Counted from the stretch's first letter, positions 6,969 to 14,703 are shown. The stretch is 20,059 bases of DNA from CAYJBH01 sp964370605 (GCA_964370605.1 CAYJJX010000028.1:1-20059), one strand, 5' to 3'. Translations and numbers: made by a program. The notes: generated by a model not told the origin, from the letters alone.

Positions 6969-7796
6969 CTATTCGCTCACGAACCTTTCGCCCATCGAGC
7001 GGAATTTTTTGTATCGGTGCGATGCCGGATTTTGGATTTTCTGTGCACGGTGTAGCGCTTTTGTTATGTTGTCGTCGAGCGTTGCGAGAAAATCGGACGG
7101 TGCACTGTGCGCCCCATCTTTAGGCTCCGCCACGATGCCGTCGATGACACCGAGCGACAAAAGGTCCTCTGCCGTCAGTTTCATATAGCGGCTCGCCTCT
7201 TTTGCCCGTGTCGAGTCTTTCCAGAGAATCGAGGCAAAACCTTCCGGCGACAGGATGGAATATATCGCATTCTCTGCCATCAGCACCTCGTTCGCCACCG
7301 CGAGAGCAAGCGCTCCGCCACTGCCTCCCTCACCCATGATGACCGAGACGATCGGAACACTCAGTGAACTCATTGTGGCAATGCTGTGCGCAATGGCACT
7401 GCCTTGACCGTTTTCTTCCGCCTCAATTCCGGGATATGCCCCCGGTGTATCTACAAAGGTAATGACAGGACGTCCGAATTTTTCTGCCGCCTTCATGATC
7501 CTCATCGCCTTGCGGTATCCTTGCGGATTCGGCATACCGAAATTACATTTCATATTCTCTTTCAGTTCCCTGCCTTTGCAGTGACCCAGCACCGTCACCG
7601 GCTTGCCTTTATAAAGAGCAATTCCGCCGACAATACTTCCATCTTCCGCCGAAAGGCAGTCGCCCTTTTGCTCAAAGAAATCTTCAAACAATGTGTCAAA
7701 AATTTCGGTGATGTTTGGTCGGTTTGACTCCCGAGCAAGCTGAACCTTTTCCCACTCGGGATATTCGGTATGTTGTGTATTTGTACTCTGTGTCAC
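6969..7796 (-). CDS. accA: Acetyl-CoA carboxylase, carboxyltransferase subunit alpha
   Basis: AccA pairs with AccD to move the carboxyl group from biotin to acetyl-CoA, forming malonyl-CoA. The crotonase-fold signatures are clear: GHCKGRELKENMKCNFGMP, ITFVDTPGAYPG, EGGSGGALALAVANEVLM and YSILSPEGFASILWKD. The preferred start is GTG at 7794-7796, giving about 275 residues, because AAAGGGG lies exactly 7 bases upstream. An alternative ATG at 7818-7820 would overlap accD by 20 bases and has no ribosome site. With the GTG start the gap from accD is 4 bases. The N-terminal helical extension of longer E. coli-type AccA proteins is shorter here, as is usual for Firmicutes. Confidence 0.96.
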   Translation of the reverse strand: MTQSTNTQHTEYPEWEKVQLARESNRPNITEIFDTLFEDFFEQKGDCLSAEDGSIVGGIALYKGKPVTVLGHCKGRELKENMKCNFGMPNPQGYRKAMRIMKAAEKFGRPVITFVDTPGAYPGIEAEENGQGSAIAHSIATMSSLSVPIVSVIMGEGGSGGALALAVANEVLMAENAIYSILSPEGFASILWKDSTRAKEASRYMKLTAEDLLSLGVIDGIVAEPKDGAHSAPSDFLATLDDNITKALHRAQKIQNPASHRYKKFRSMGERFVSE

Positions 7797-7800
7797 TGTG

Positions 7801-8670
7801 TTACCCCTTTTTGTGATCATGCAACCGCAGAAGCCTTGCCAGCACTTCTTTCATCTCACAGCGATTGACAATTTTATCGACAAAGCCATGCTCTTGCAGG
7901 AATTCCGATCGCTGAAATCCCTCCGGCAACTTTTGACCGATGGTCTGCTCGATGACTCGAGGACCGGCAAAACCGATGAGAGCCTCCGGCTCGGCGATGG
8001 TAATGTCTCCCATCGAGGCGAAACTTGCGGTGACGCCTCCCGTTGTTGGATGAGTTAACACCGATATGTAGAATCCGCCACGCTGTGCAAATCGTTCGAT
8101 AGCCGCGCAGGTCTTTGCCATCTGCATAAGCGAGATAATTCCCTCCTGCATTCGCGCACCGCCGCTTGCAGAGAAGATGATGAGAGGCAGATGATACTTT
8201 TGAGCCTTTTCGACGGCACAGGTAACTTTTTCGCCGACGACTGCACCCATGCTACCCATCAAAAACCTACTGTCCAGAATGACTATCACGGCTGAATGGC
8301 CGTCGATGTTTCCGGTAACGGCGATCACACCGTCCGAAAGTCCGGTATCGGTCCGAAGCTGTGCAAGCTTGTCGCTATATCCCGGAAAGGAGAGCGGATC
8401 GCTACTACACATATCCGGCTTTATTTCGGTGAAATTGTCGTCGTCCAACAGCAGATCGAGACGACGGTGAGCACCGATCGAAAGATGGTGGCCACATTCG
8501 GCGCAAACATTGAATGCTGTCTGTGGTTTTTGCGTGTCGAGTGCGACACCGCACTTTGGACAGTTGCTGTCGATAAGCGATTCTTTTTCAATCAACACAC
8601 CGTTAAGATGTGCACGTTTGCTTCTCAGCTGTGACAGTCGCTCACGGCGACCGGAAAATGCAATGCTCAA
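7801..8670 (-). CDS. accD: Acetyl-CoA carboxylase, carboxyltransferase subunit beta
   Basis: AccD is the beta subunit of the carboxyltransferase. An N-terminal four-cysteine zinc ribbon is visible (C37, C40, C56, C59), followed by the crotonase-fold core with FSASGGARMQEG, LTHPTTGGVTASFASMGD and IGFAGPRVIEQT. The 289-residue length is normal. The start is TTG (8668-8670), supported by AAAGAGGT 6 bases upstream (8677-8684); no in-frame ATG is nearby. It lies 28 bases after accC and 4 bases before accA. It is one of three genes in this operon with non-ATG starts. Confidence 0.96.
   Translation of the reverse strand: MSIAFSGRRERLSQLRSKRAHLNGVLIEKESLIDSNCPKCGVALDTQKPQTAFNVCAECGHHLSIGAHRRLDLLLDDDNFTEIKPDMCSSDPLSFPGYSDKLAQLRTDTGLSDGVIAVTGNIDGHSAVIVILDSRFLMGSMGAVVGEKVTCAVEKAQKYHLPLIIFSASGGARMQEGIISLMQMAKTCAAIERFAQRGGFYISVLTHPTTGGVTASFASMGDITIAEPEALIGFAGPRVIEQTIGQKLPEGFQRSEFLQEHGFVDKIVNRCEMKEVLARLLRLHDHKKG
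7804..7810 (-). promoter_or_regulatory. Ribosome binding site selecting the GTG start of accA
   Basis: AAAGGGG on the minus strand, at the end of accD, lies 7 bases before GTG 7794-7796. It argues against the longer ATG start at 7818-7820. Confidence 0.75.
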
Positions 8671-8676
8671 TCTTTT

Positions 8677-8684
8677 ACCTCTTT
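8677..8684 (-). promoter_or_regulatory. Ribosome binding site fixing the TTG start of accD
   Basis: AAAGAGGT on the minus strand, 6 bases before TTG at 8668-8670. Confidence 0.65.
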
Positions 8685-8698
8685 AGATTATCCAAAAC

Positions 8699-10063
8699 CT
8701 ATTGTTTCGACCATTTCAAAAGATCGTCCATATATTTGCCAAGATACCCTGTGTTATAGCGTCCCTTCACAAAATCGGGTTGGTGCAATATAAGGTGCAA
8801 AAACTCTGCTGTCGTGGGATATCCCTCGATAACCAGTTCTTCAAGAGCACGTCGCATACGGCGGATTGCCTGCAATCGAGTGGGTGCATGGACAATGATT
8901 TTTGCTACCAACGAATCGTAAAAAGGGCTGAGTTTGCAACCGCAAAACAGCGCCGAGTCGACCCTGACACCGCAACCGGAAGGAAAATGCAAAAATTCAG
9001 TGGTACCGGGAATACCGACGAAGTTATTGAAAATATCCTCGGCATTGATACGACACTCGATGGAATGTCCCGAAAAGGTTATATCTTGTTGTTTGAAACG
9101 TAGTGGCAGACCTGCCGCAACTTCGAGTTGACAGCGCACAAGATCGATGCCGGTCACCATTTCGGTCACGGGGTGTTCGACCTGTATTCGTGTATTCATC
9201 TCTATGAAATAGTAGTTATCCTTTGCATCCATGACAAACTCAACCGTGCCGGCACCGCAATATCCGACTGCCGCCGCCGCCGCAACGGCATCAGCGCCGA
9301 GCGCTGCACGGGTTTCGGCCGAAAGACCCTTTGCCGGTGACTCTTCCAGCATCTTTTGGTTTTTACGCTGGATGGAACATTCCCGTTCGCCAAGATGTAC
9401 GACATTTCCGCGGCTGTCGCCCAGAATCTGCACCTCGATGTGTCGAGGATTGAGGATCAGCTTTTCTATATATAAGCTGCCGTCGCCAAAACAGGCGATA
9501 GCCTCCTGTGAAGCCTCTGCAAATTTGCTTGCCAGCTCGTGCATGTCGTTGGCGATGCGCATACCACGACCACCACCGCCGGCAGAGGCCTTGATGAGGA
9601 CGGGAAAACCGATGCGCATGGCAACGTCCTGCGCCTTTTCAAGGTCGGCAACAATGCCGTCAGAGCCGGGCACGACCGGAACACCGCTATACTGCATGAC
9701 ACTGCGGGCGCTCGCCTTATTACCCATCTTGCGGATAACTTCACCGCTTGGGCCGATAAAGCGAATGCCATTTTCCTCGCATCTGTCGGCAAATTGATCA
9801 TTTTCCGACAAAAAGCCATAGCCGGGATGCAGTGCTTCGCACTTGAATTGAACCGCCGCCGTTATGATAGCATCCATGTTGAGATAGCTATCCTTAGCGG
9901 GAGCGGGACCAATACAGACCGAATGGGTGGCAAGACCGACAGCAAGGCTGTCGGCGTCCTCGGTCGAATAGACCGCCACCGTTTCAATGCCGAGCTCATG
10001 ACAGGCTCGGATAACGCGAACCGCAATTTCTCCACGATTGGCAATTAAAACACGCCTAAACAT
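8699..10063 (-). CDS. accC: Acetyl-CoA carboxylase, biotin carboxylase subunit
   Basis: AccC carboxylates the biotin on AccB using ATP and bicarbonate. The 454-residue ATP-grasp protein carries all the expected residues: N-terminal RVLIANRGEIAVRVIRA, K159 and the glycine-rich loop SAGGGGRGMR (160-169), HIEVQILGD (H209), RECSIQRKNQK (K238) and FIEMNTRIQVEHPVTE (E288, R292), at nearly the E. coli numbering. The ATG (10061-10063) comes 4 bases after the accB stop with only a weak AAAGAAAG site, so translation is probably coupled to accB. It lacks the extra biotin-carrier or transcarboxylase domains of pyruvate or propionyl-CoA carboxylases. Confidence 0.97.
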   Translation of the reverse strand: MFRRVLIANRGEIAVRVIRACHELGIETVAVYSTEDADSLAVGLATHSVCIGPAPAKDSYLNMDAIITAAVQFKCEALHPGYGFLSENDQFADRCEENGIRFIGPSGEVIRKMGNKASARSVMQYSGVPVVPGSDGIVADLEKAQDVAMRIGFPVLIKASAGGGGRGMRIANDMHELASKFAEASQEAIACFGDGSLYIEKLILNPRHIEVQILGDSRGNVVHLGERECSIQRKNQKMLEESPAKGLSAETRAALGADAVAAAAAVGYCGAGTVEFVMDAKDNYYFIEMNTRIQVEHPVTEMVTGIDLVRCQLEVAAGLPLRFKQQDITFSGHSIECRINAEDIFNNFVGIPGTTEFLHFPSGCGVRVDSALFCGCKLSPFYDSLVAKIIVHAPTRLQAIRRMRRALEELVIEGYPTTAEFLHLILHQPDFVKGRYNTGYLGKYMDDLLKWSKQ

Positions 10064-10067
10064 AATA

Positions 10068-10499
10068 CTATACTTTCTTTACTACAAATAATTGTTGACC
10101 GAAACCGACAAACTCCTGATTTTGAGCACAAATTTCAACAATCTCGCAGTCAAAAGGAGCCGGAAGCTCATTAAGGGTCTTCATTGCCTCGAGGATGCAG
10201 AGGGTCTCGCCTCTTTTTACCGTCTGACCGACCTTGACAAAGGGTTCCGATTCAGGGGTGGGTGAGCTATAAAACGTACCGACAAGTGGCGCGGTTATTG
10301 TCTCACCGAGCGTAGATATGGCAGGTTGTTCAAACACCTGATGGGCCGAGGGATAGATGGTCTCGGTCTCGGGCATCTTAACCGCCTTGTCAAAAGCCTT
10401 GGAAACGGACACCTCAAACTCACCATTTTTATACTGCAGTTTTGAAATGTTTGCAGACTGGAAATAGTCCAGCAATTCATAAAGTTCTTTTCGATCCAT
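10068..10499 (-). CDS. accB: Biotin carboxyl carrier protein of acetyl-CoA carboxylase
   Basis: AccB carries the biotin that shuttles CO2 between AccC and AccD/AccA. From the ATG at 10497-10499 the product has 143 residues: an N-terminal helical region, a flexible Pro/Ser/Thr linker (about residues 42-68), and the biotinyl domain with GTFYSSPTPESEPFVKVGQ and the biotin site EAMKTLNE (K107). The longer frame to 10574 would overlap acpP; the chosen ATG has AAAGGA 8 bases upstream (10508-10513). A small variation is ELPAPFDCEI, where EIEAP-type sequences are usual. No biotin ligase gene is in the window. Confidence 0.96.
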   Translation of the reverse strand: MDRKELYELLDYFQSANISKLQYKNGEFEVSVSKAFDKAVKMPETETIYPSAHQVFEQPAISTLGETITAPLVGTFYSSPTPESEPFVKVGQTVKRGETLCILEAMKTLNELPAPFDCEIVEICAQNQEFVGFGQQLFVVKKV

Positions 10500-10524
10500 C
10501 ACCGTATTCCTTTCGTAAAAAAAA

Positions 10525-10752
10525 TTAGCCCTCGAGCTTTTCGAGATAGGAAACAATGTCGCCGACTGTAACAAACTGTGCCAGTTGATCGTCCGGAATG
10601 CTGACTTCCATTTCCTCTTCGAGAGCCATGCTCAGCTCAACAGCATCCAGGCTATCTGCACCGAGATCGTCAGTGATTTTTGCTTCCAAGGTAACCTCGT
10701 CTGCGGAACAACCGAGTGTTGCGACAATAGTTTCTTTTACTTTTTCAAACAT
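10525..10752 (-). CDS. acpP: Acyl carrier protein
   Basis: AcpP carries the growing acyl chain on a 4'-phosphopantetheine arm. The 75-residue acidic, helical protein has the attachment motif GADSLDAVEL (S34). The frame extends upstream to 10785, but the ATG at 10750-10752 gives the usual MFEKVKETIV start and is preceded by CGGAGA (10759-10764). It is the first gene of the operon, 25 bases before accB, and directly follows the promoter and palindrome described below. No holo-ACP synthase gene is visible. Confidence 0.97.
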   Translation of the reverse strand: MFEKVKETIVATLGCSADEVTLEAKITDDLGADSLDAVELSMALEEEMEVSIPDDQLAQFVTVGDIVSYLEKLEG

Positions 10753-10787
10753 GTTAATTCTCCGTTTCATAAAAAATACTTTCATTT

Positions 10788-10813
10788 ATTTAGTTAAAAT
10801 TTTTTAACTAAAT
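10788..10813. promoter_or_regulatory. Palindromic operator candidate ahead of acpP
   Basis: Two 12-bp arms, ATTTAGTTAAAA (10788-10799) and its exact complement TTTTAACTAAAT (10802-10813), flank a central TT. On the minus strand the site covers roughly +5 to +30 of the acpP transcript. A further half-site core (AGTTAAAAT on the minus strand) lies between it and the -10 box. The size and symmetry suit a dimeric MarR protein, and the FabT-like product of the last gene is the obvious candidate. The assignment is an inference. Confidence 0.65.
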
Positions 10814-10824
10814 TATTTTAACTT

Positions 10825-10853
10825 ATTTTACCGCTAAAAGACTGGTTTGTCAA
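10825..10853 (-). promoter_or_regulatory. Sigma70-type promoter of the fatty-acid synthesis operon
   Basis: On the minus strand a perfect -35 TTGACA (10848-10853) is separated by 17 bases from a -10 TAAAAT (10825-10830). The expected start of transcription is near 10818, giving a leader of about 65 bases to acpP. The near-consensus elements suggest a strong promoter that needs repression. Confidence 0.88.
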
Positions 10854-10891
10854 GTAAAAAAGGTTATTTATTGATAAATAGAACAAAACCT

Positions 10892-10920
10892 TTGCAAAAG
10901 CGATAAAAATCTGCTATAAT
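10892..10920 (+). promoter_or_regulatory. Sigma70-type promoter of the paaK-like gene
   Basis: TTGCAA (10892-10897), a 17-base spacer and TATAAT (10915-10920), with an extended -10 TG. It is divergent from the acpP promoter, with 38 bases between the two -35 boxes. Confidence 0.85.
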
Positions 10921-10943
10921 TTCTAGAAATAGGCATTCATTTT

Positions 10944-10948
10944 GGGAG
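10944..10948 (+). promoter_or_regulatory. Ribosome binding site selecting the ATG start of the paaK-like gene
   Basis: GGGAG lies 5 bases before ATG 10954-10956. The alternative upstream TTG at 10942 would overlap this site, so it is not chosen. Confidence 0.7.
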
Positions 10949-10953
10949 CTATA

Positions 10954-12273
10954 ATGAGCAATATTATCTTTAATAAAGACATGGAGTGCATGAAACGTGC
11001 CGATCTTGAGGCGTTGCAGCTGGAGCGGCTGCGTTCGCTGGTGGACTACTGCATCAAGAACGTACCGTTTTATCACGATCGCCTTACCACAGCAGGAGTG
11101 ACACCGGAAAAGCTCAAGACACTTTCCGACATACAATATATACCCTATACAAACAAGGATGATCTGCGGGATACCTATCCGTTTGGCATGTTCAGTGTAA
11201 AGCCGAAGGAGCTTGTGCGACTACATGCCTCGTCCGGCACGACCGGAAATCCCACCGTGGTCGGCTATACAAGAGACGATCTCGACAGCTGGTCAGAGCA
11301 GGTGGCGAGAATTGTGACTGCGGCAGGAGCAACCGATGAAAGCATGGTGCAGATCTGTTTTGGCTACGGCATGTTTACCGGCGCACTGGGTCTGCACTAC
11401 GGTCTTGAAAAGATCGGTGCTACCGTTGTGCCCACCTCGTCCGGAAACACCGAAAAACAATTGAAGTTCATGCGTGACTTTGCCACCGACGCCATCGTTG
11501 CAACGCCGACCTATTGCCTCTATCTTGCCGAGGCGGCACGAGAGCTGTCACACCGTCACCCCATGAGTGAATACAATGTGCGTTTTGGACTTCTCGGAAG
11601 TGAGAGCACCACAAAAGCGATGCAAAACCAGATTGAAGAGCGTTGGGGCAACGGCTGTTTTGTCACCGACAACTACGGCATTTCGGAGCTCAACGGCCCC
11701 GGCATTTCGGGCGAGTGTTTTCGCCGTGACGGACTTCATATCAACGAAGACCATTTTCTGTGCGAAATCATTGATCCGACCACCGAAAAAGTACTGGAGC
11801 AGGGTAGTTCCGGTGAGATGGTCATAACCAACCTCACCAAAAGGGGGCTTCCGATGCTTCGTTATCGCACCAAGGACATAACTTCCATCAACTATGAGCC
11901 ATGCGCATGTGGCCGTACCAGCGCACGAATGGAAAAGGTTGCCGGACGTAGTGACGACATGATAAAAATTCGTGGTGTCAACGTATTCCCGACCCAGTTT
12001 GAGAGCGTACTGATCGAGGTGGAGGGTGTCACCCCGCACTATCAACTGGTGGTGCGTACCGACAAGGTGTTCGATACCTTAGAGGTGCAGATTGAACTTG
12101 CAAAACCGTCGAGCGATATGTCGGAAGAGGAGATAGGACGTCTTCGCTCTCGTCTTGGCAAAAAAATCCATGACAGCCTTAATTTGAAGGTAGAGATCAC
12201 ACTTGCTGAGCCGAAGTCACTGGAACGTTTTGTAGGCAAGGCAAAAAGAGTACAGGATTTGAGGCAGCGATAA
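10954..12273 (+). CDS. paaK: Phenylacetate-CoA ligase-like adenylate-forming enzyme
   Basis: The product (about 439 residues) belongs to the PaaK branch of the ANL superfamily, which activates aryl or related carboxylic acids to acyl-CoA through an acyl-adenylate. Signatures are the P-loop LHASSGTTGNPTVVGYT, FGYGMFTGALGLHYG, a central DNYGISELNGPG, GEMVITNLTKRGLPMLRYRTKD, and the hinge and C-terminal domain with GRSDDMIKIRGVNVFPTQFE. No membrane segment is present. In anaerobes such enzymes often act on phenylacetate, indoleacetate or other acids from amino-acid breakdown; the true substrate is unknown. It is transcribed divergently from the fatty-acid operon and is followed by two hairpins. 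It is a single-gene unit. Confidence 0.9.
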   Translation: MSNIIFNKDMECMKRADLEALQLERLRSLVDYCIKNVPFYHDRLTTAGVTPEKLKTLSDIQYIPYTNKDDLRDTYPFGMFSVKPKELVRLHASSGTTGNPTVVGYTRDDLDSWSEQVARIVTAAGATDESMVQICFGYGMFTGALGLHYGLEKIGATVVPTSSGNTEKQLKFMRDFATDAIVATPTYCLYLAEAARELSHRHPMSEYNVRFGLLGSESTTKAMQNQIEERWGNGCFVTDNYGISELNGPGISGECFRRDGLHINEDHFLCEIIDPTTEKVLEQGSSGEMVITNLTKRGLPMLRYRTKDITSINYEPCACGRTSARMEKVAGRSDDMIKIRGVNVFPTQFESVLIEVEGVTPHYQLVVRTDKVFDTLEVQIELAKPSSDMSEEEIGRLRSRLGKKIHDSLNLKVEITLAEPKSLERFVGKAKRVQDLRQR

Positions 12274-12275
12274 AA

Positions 12276-12301
12276 CAAACGCTGTTTTGAAACTGCGTTT
12301 G
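12276..12301 (+). other. Hairpin directly after the paaK-like gene
   Basis: CAAACGCTGTTT (12276-12287) and AAACTGCGTTTG (12290-12301) pair with one T-T mismatch around a two-base centre, beginning 3 bases after the stop codon. No T-run follows. It probably stabilises the mRNA end or acts together with the terminator downstream. Confidence 0.45.
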
Positions 12302-12350
12302 CTGAGAAACTCTGGCTGTAAACGATATTTAGATGTCATCGAATTAATAC

Positions 12351-12395
12351 AAAAGAACAAGGTGTCGGCTCAATGCCAAGACACCTTGTTCTTTT
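12351..12395. terminator. Bidirectional intrinsic terminator between converging genes
   Basis: A perfect 16-bp inverted repeat, AAAAGAACAAGGTGTC (12351-12366) and its complement (12380-12395), has flanking A and T tracts that give a T-run on either strand. The loop can pair further (GGC/GCC). It serves the paaK-like gene (+) and probably the isomerase gene arriving from the right (-). Confidence 0.9.
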
Positions 12396-12556
12396 ATTAA
12401 ACGATGGAAGCCCCTGTGCAAAAAGAATTAGGCTTTTCACCGTTATTACAGAAACCTATCGCTTGATAACGGCGCTCGACCGCTCGTTCTCGTCTTGTCT
12501 GCGACGCTCTCTACAAAACCAAATCACCTATGTTGTGTGTTCTCAACAGATTGATT

Positions 12557-13369
12557 CTATCGTGTCAGCAGGTTTCTTGCGTTTTCATAGTCGGCAGGGG
12601 GATAGCCTTCCAGAAGAAGATTAGCCTTGACGTCGTACTCGTTCAAAAGGCTGAGGAATGTTTGATAGTCAAAATTCCCGTTGCCGAGTTTTACTTCACA
12701 GATTTTCCCGTCGAACAGGAAGTCTTTCACATGGATAGCTTTTATCCTGTCGGCATAGAGGAACAGAGCCTCTTTCACCACATCAAGGTGGTTTGCGTGG
12801 TTGTCGGCGTTGAGAAGATTTATCGGATCAAGAATAATGTTCACTCGGTTACTCTTGAGATCGTCAATCATACGAAGTGTCTTTTTCGGGCTACAAAGCA
12901 CGAGGTTATATACCGCCTCGATTCCAAGGTCTACTTCGGTTTCTTCTGCCTTCTTCACAAACGGCTCCAGTGTTCGGAGCAGTTTGTGGTATGACTCTTC
13001 GGAATGGTTTTCCGGGCTGTAAGAAAAATCAGCATTCACAGAACCGGTCTCGGTTCCGACAAGTCGTGCATCCAATGTTTTGGCAAATTCGATGTGATTC
13101 ATAAATCTTGTCGCCTCGGTCTTGCGTGTGGCGTCATCGGGGTGTATTGGGTTGATATAGCACCCCAGCACATCGATATCTATGTCGGCGGCACACAGCT
13201 TTTTGTGCACCGAAACAGCGTCGTCAGAACTAAATGTATCGAGGGAATAGTCCAGTGCCTTGTACAAGGCCAGTTGTATATTAGGTACATTTTTTTCTTT
13301 TAATGCCGCGATAAGCACATCGATGGTGCCGTCGCATGAAAAGTCATGTGCTCTCACTCCGATTTTCAT
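12557..13369 (-). CDS. Sugar phosphate isomerase/epimerase-like TIM-barrel protein
   Basis: The 270-residue product is a second member of the xylose-isomerase-like TIM-barrel superfamily, distinct from the one at 442-1413. Likely metal ligands are E151 (DLGIEAVY), D181 (NIILDPINLL), H213 (AIHVKDF) and E254 (NLLLEGYPP). The start ATG at 13367-13369 has an AAAGGA site; a longer frame to 13423 has no ribosome site. It lies 252 bases downstream of the UroD-like gene but has its own promoter, so it can be expressed apart from the pectin-degradation genes. Its neighbours suggest a role in handling sugars released from rhamnogalacturonan, but the substrate is not known. Confidence 0.85.
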   Translation of the reverse strand: MKIGVRAHDFSCDGTIDVLIAALKEKNVPNIQLALYKALDYSLDTFSSDDAVSVHKKLCAADIDIDVLGCYINPIHPDDATRKTEATRFMNHIEFAKTLDARLVGTETGSVNADFSYSPENHSEESYHKLLRTLEPFVKKAEETEVDLGIEAVYNLVLCSPKKTLRMIDDLKSNRVNIILDPINLLNADNHANHLDVVKEALFLYADRIKAIHVKDFLFDGKICEVKLGNGNFDYQTFLSLLNEYDVKANLLLEGYPPADYENARNLLTR

Positions 13370-13445
13370 AATATCAATCGTTCCTTTCTGCTTATCAGCA
13401 ATAGCCGAATCAAAATAATCCAAACAGGGTTTTTTGTATAATAAT

Positions 13446-13474
13446 ATTATAATGATTTAACGCAGATATTACAA
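13446..13474 (-). promoter_or_regulatory. Promoter of the TIM-barrel isomerase gene
   Basis: On the minus strand TTGTAA (13469-13474), a 17-base spacer and TATAAT (13446-13451), about 77 bases before the start codon. Confidence 0.75.
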
Positions 13475-13621
13475 GCCGTACACGTTGTTTTCAAGACTGA
13501 ATTTTTCGCTGTGATATCCGATTGACATTCCGACAGGCTAAGACCGTCGAGACCTTATGCCGAAGATCGGTCGATTATGTGGTTTATCAGAAGTTGTTTT
13601 TCAAGTTGAATTACTATAGGA

Positions 13622-14686
13622 CTATCGTATCGGCAGTTCGCTACGTACCAACTCGCACATTTCTTTTGCTTCATCGATAGTGGCTGCCTCAAACCATATG
13701 ACCGTCTTTTGTTCTTTAAACAGTGGCAGGTTATCCACTATTTCTTTTTTTGTAAGATTGAGAAGAGGTATCGGCTTGATTTTGTCTTTATTACGTTTGA
13801 ACACCTCAATAGCCCTGTCGGTATTTGGATCGGACGATATTTCCATCAACTTAATATTGGGGATATTTCCGATTGACTCAAGGCAACGCTCGCTCAGTGC
13901 ATGGGTGTGAATAAAAGTTCCGTCGAACGCGGCGCAGATATTTTTTGTATGTTCTCTTGCAAAGTCTTCGAAACTGTCGACCGAAATCATGGTGGTGGTG
14001 TCTTCCGATATGTGTCCGATTGCTCGTCCCGGCAACCACTCACCGAAACCGGTCACAACTCCGCCCATCACATCTCCGGCGGCATCGAGTTGCTTGTTGT
14101 AGTACCAGATAATTGCCTCTTCACAGAACTTGAGAAGTTCACGAAGACTGTCTTCCTCTTCGTAGAAGTCATAGAAAAAGTCGTTTCCGCGCAGTGTATT
14201 GGCGATTTCAAGCACGCCGGAGGTGCCGCGAACCATCGGTGCCAGCAAATCCCCATATCGTTCACGGGCATAGGTAATGCCGCCGACCACCATCTTGTAA
14301 ATGTCGTTGTTTTCGTCCATAGCAATCTTGTTTCGGTCGCTATAGTCGTTCATCACAATATGATGCCAGCTGGTATCTTCCGAGTATTCAACCTCGCCCC
14401 CCAGAAATGCGCTATGCTCGGCTATTCCGTACCACGGACCGAGCGAGGGCACACCAAAGTCGTTGACGCAAAGGCGTTTTTCCCAATACCGAAGTTTTTT
14501 TTCGGCACAGTCGTCGAGATATTTGTACGTGTCTTTTGGGAAATTATAGTCGGTGAGCGGTGTTGCGCTCGGGGCAATCTCTTTGATGCCTTTAACATTT
14601 ATGAGTGCCATTCCGGTTTCGGGCGATTGGTAAAACTTCGCGGTGTCGGCTATGACCTTGGCTATGTCAGCCCTAATATTTTTCAT
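13622..14686 (-). CDS. Uroporphyrinogen decarboxylase (URO-D)-like protein
   Basis: The 354-residue product resembles COG0407 URO-D/MtaA-superfamily proteins, seen in EWLPGRAIGHISEDTTTMIS (about residues 216-235), FDGTFIHTHALSE (H260, H262) and LMEISSDPNTD. The superfamily includes true uroporphyrinogen decarboxylases and corrinoid or thiol methyltransferases. This divergent member is probably not a haem enzyme: no haem gene is nearby, and it lies 17 bases after a GH78 rhamnosidase gene in the same operon. The HxH in place of the usual zinc HxC is notable but could be a family trait. The start has a GAGG site 7 bases upstream. Its reaction is unknown. Confidence 0.75.
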   Translation of the reverse strand: MKNIRADIAKVIADTAKFYQSPETGMALINVKGIKEIAPSATPLTDYNFPKDTYKYLDDCAEKKLRYWEKRLCVNDFGVPSLGPWYGIAEHSAFLGGEVEYSEDTSWHHIVMNDYSDRNKIAMDENNDIYKMVVGGITYARERYGDLLAPMVRGTSGVLEIANTLRGNDFFYDFYEEEDSLRELLKFCEEAIIWYYNKQLDAAGDVMGGVVTGFGEWLPGRAIGHISEDTTTMISVDSFEDFAREHTKNICAAFDGTFIHTHALSERCLESIGNIPNIKLMEISSDPNTDRAIEVFKRNKDKIKPIPLLNLTKKEIVDNLPLFKEQKTVIWFEAATIDEAKEMCELVRSELPIR

Positions 14687-14703
14687 AAATAAGCCTCGTT
14701 TCT

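Noticed and set aside
6923..6978. Two copies of TCTATTCGCTC about 45 bases apart around the accA stop
   Set aside because: Only 11 bases, one copy is coding; too short to separate from chance and no related structure seen.
12400..12556. Possible gene remnant in the stretch after the bidirectional terminator
   Set aside because: No frame with recognisable protein similarity or ribosome site; nothing supportable is seen.
13622..14686. True haem-pathway uroporphyrinogen decarboxylase
   Set aside because: The sequence is divergent and the gene sits in a glycoside-hydrolase operon with no tetrapyrrole genes nearby, so only the superfamily is assigned.
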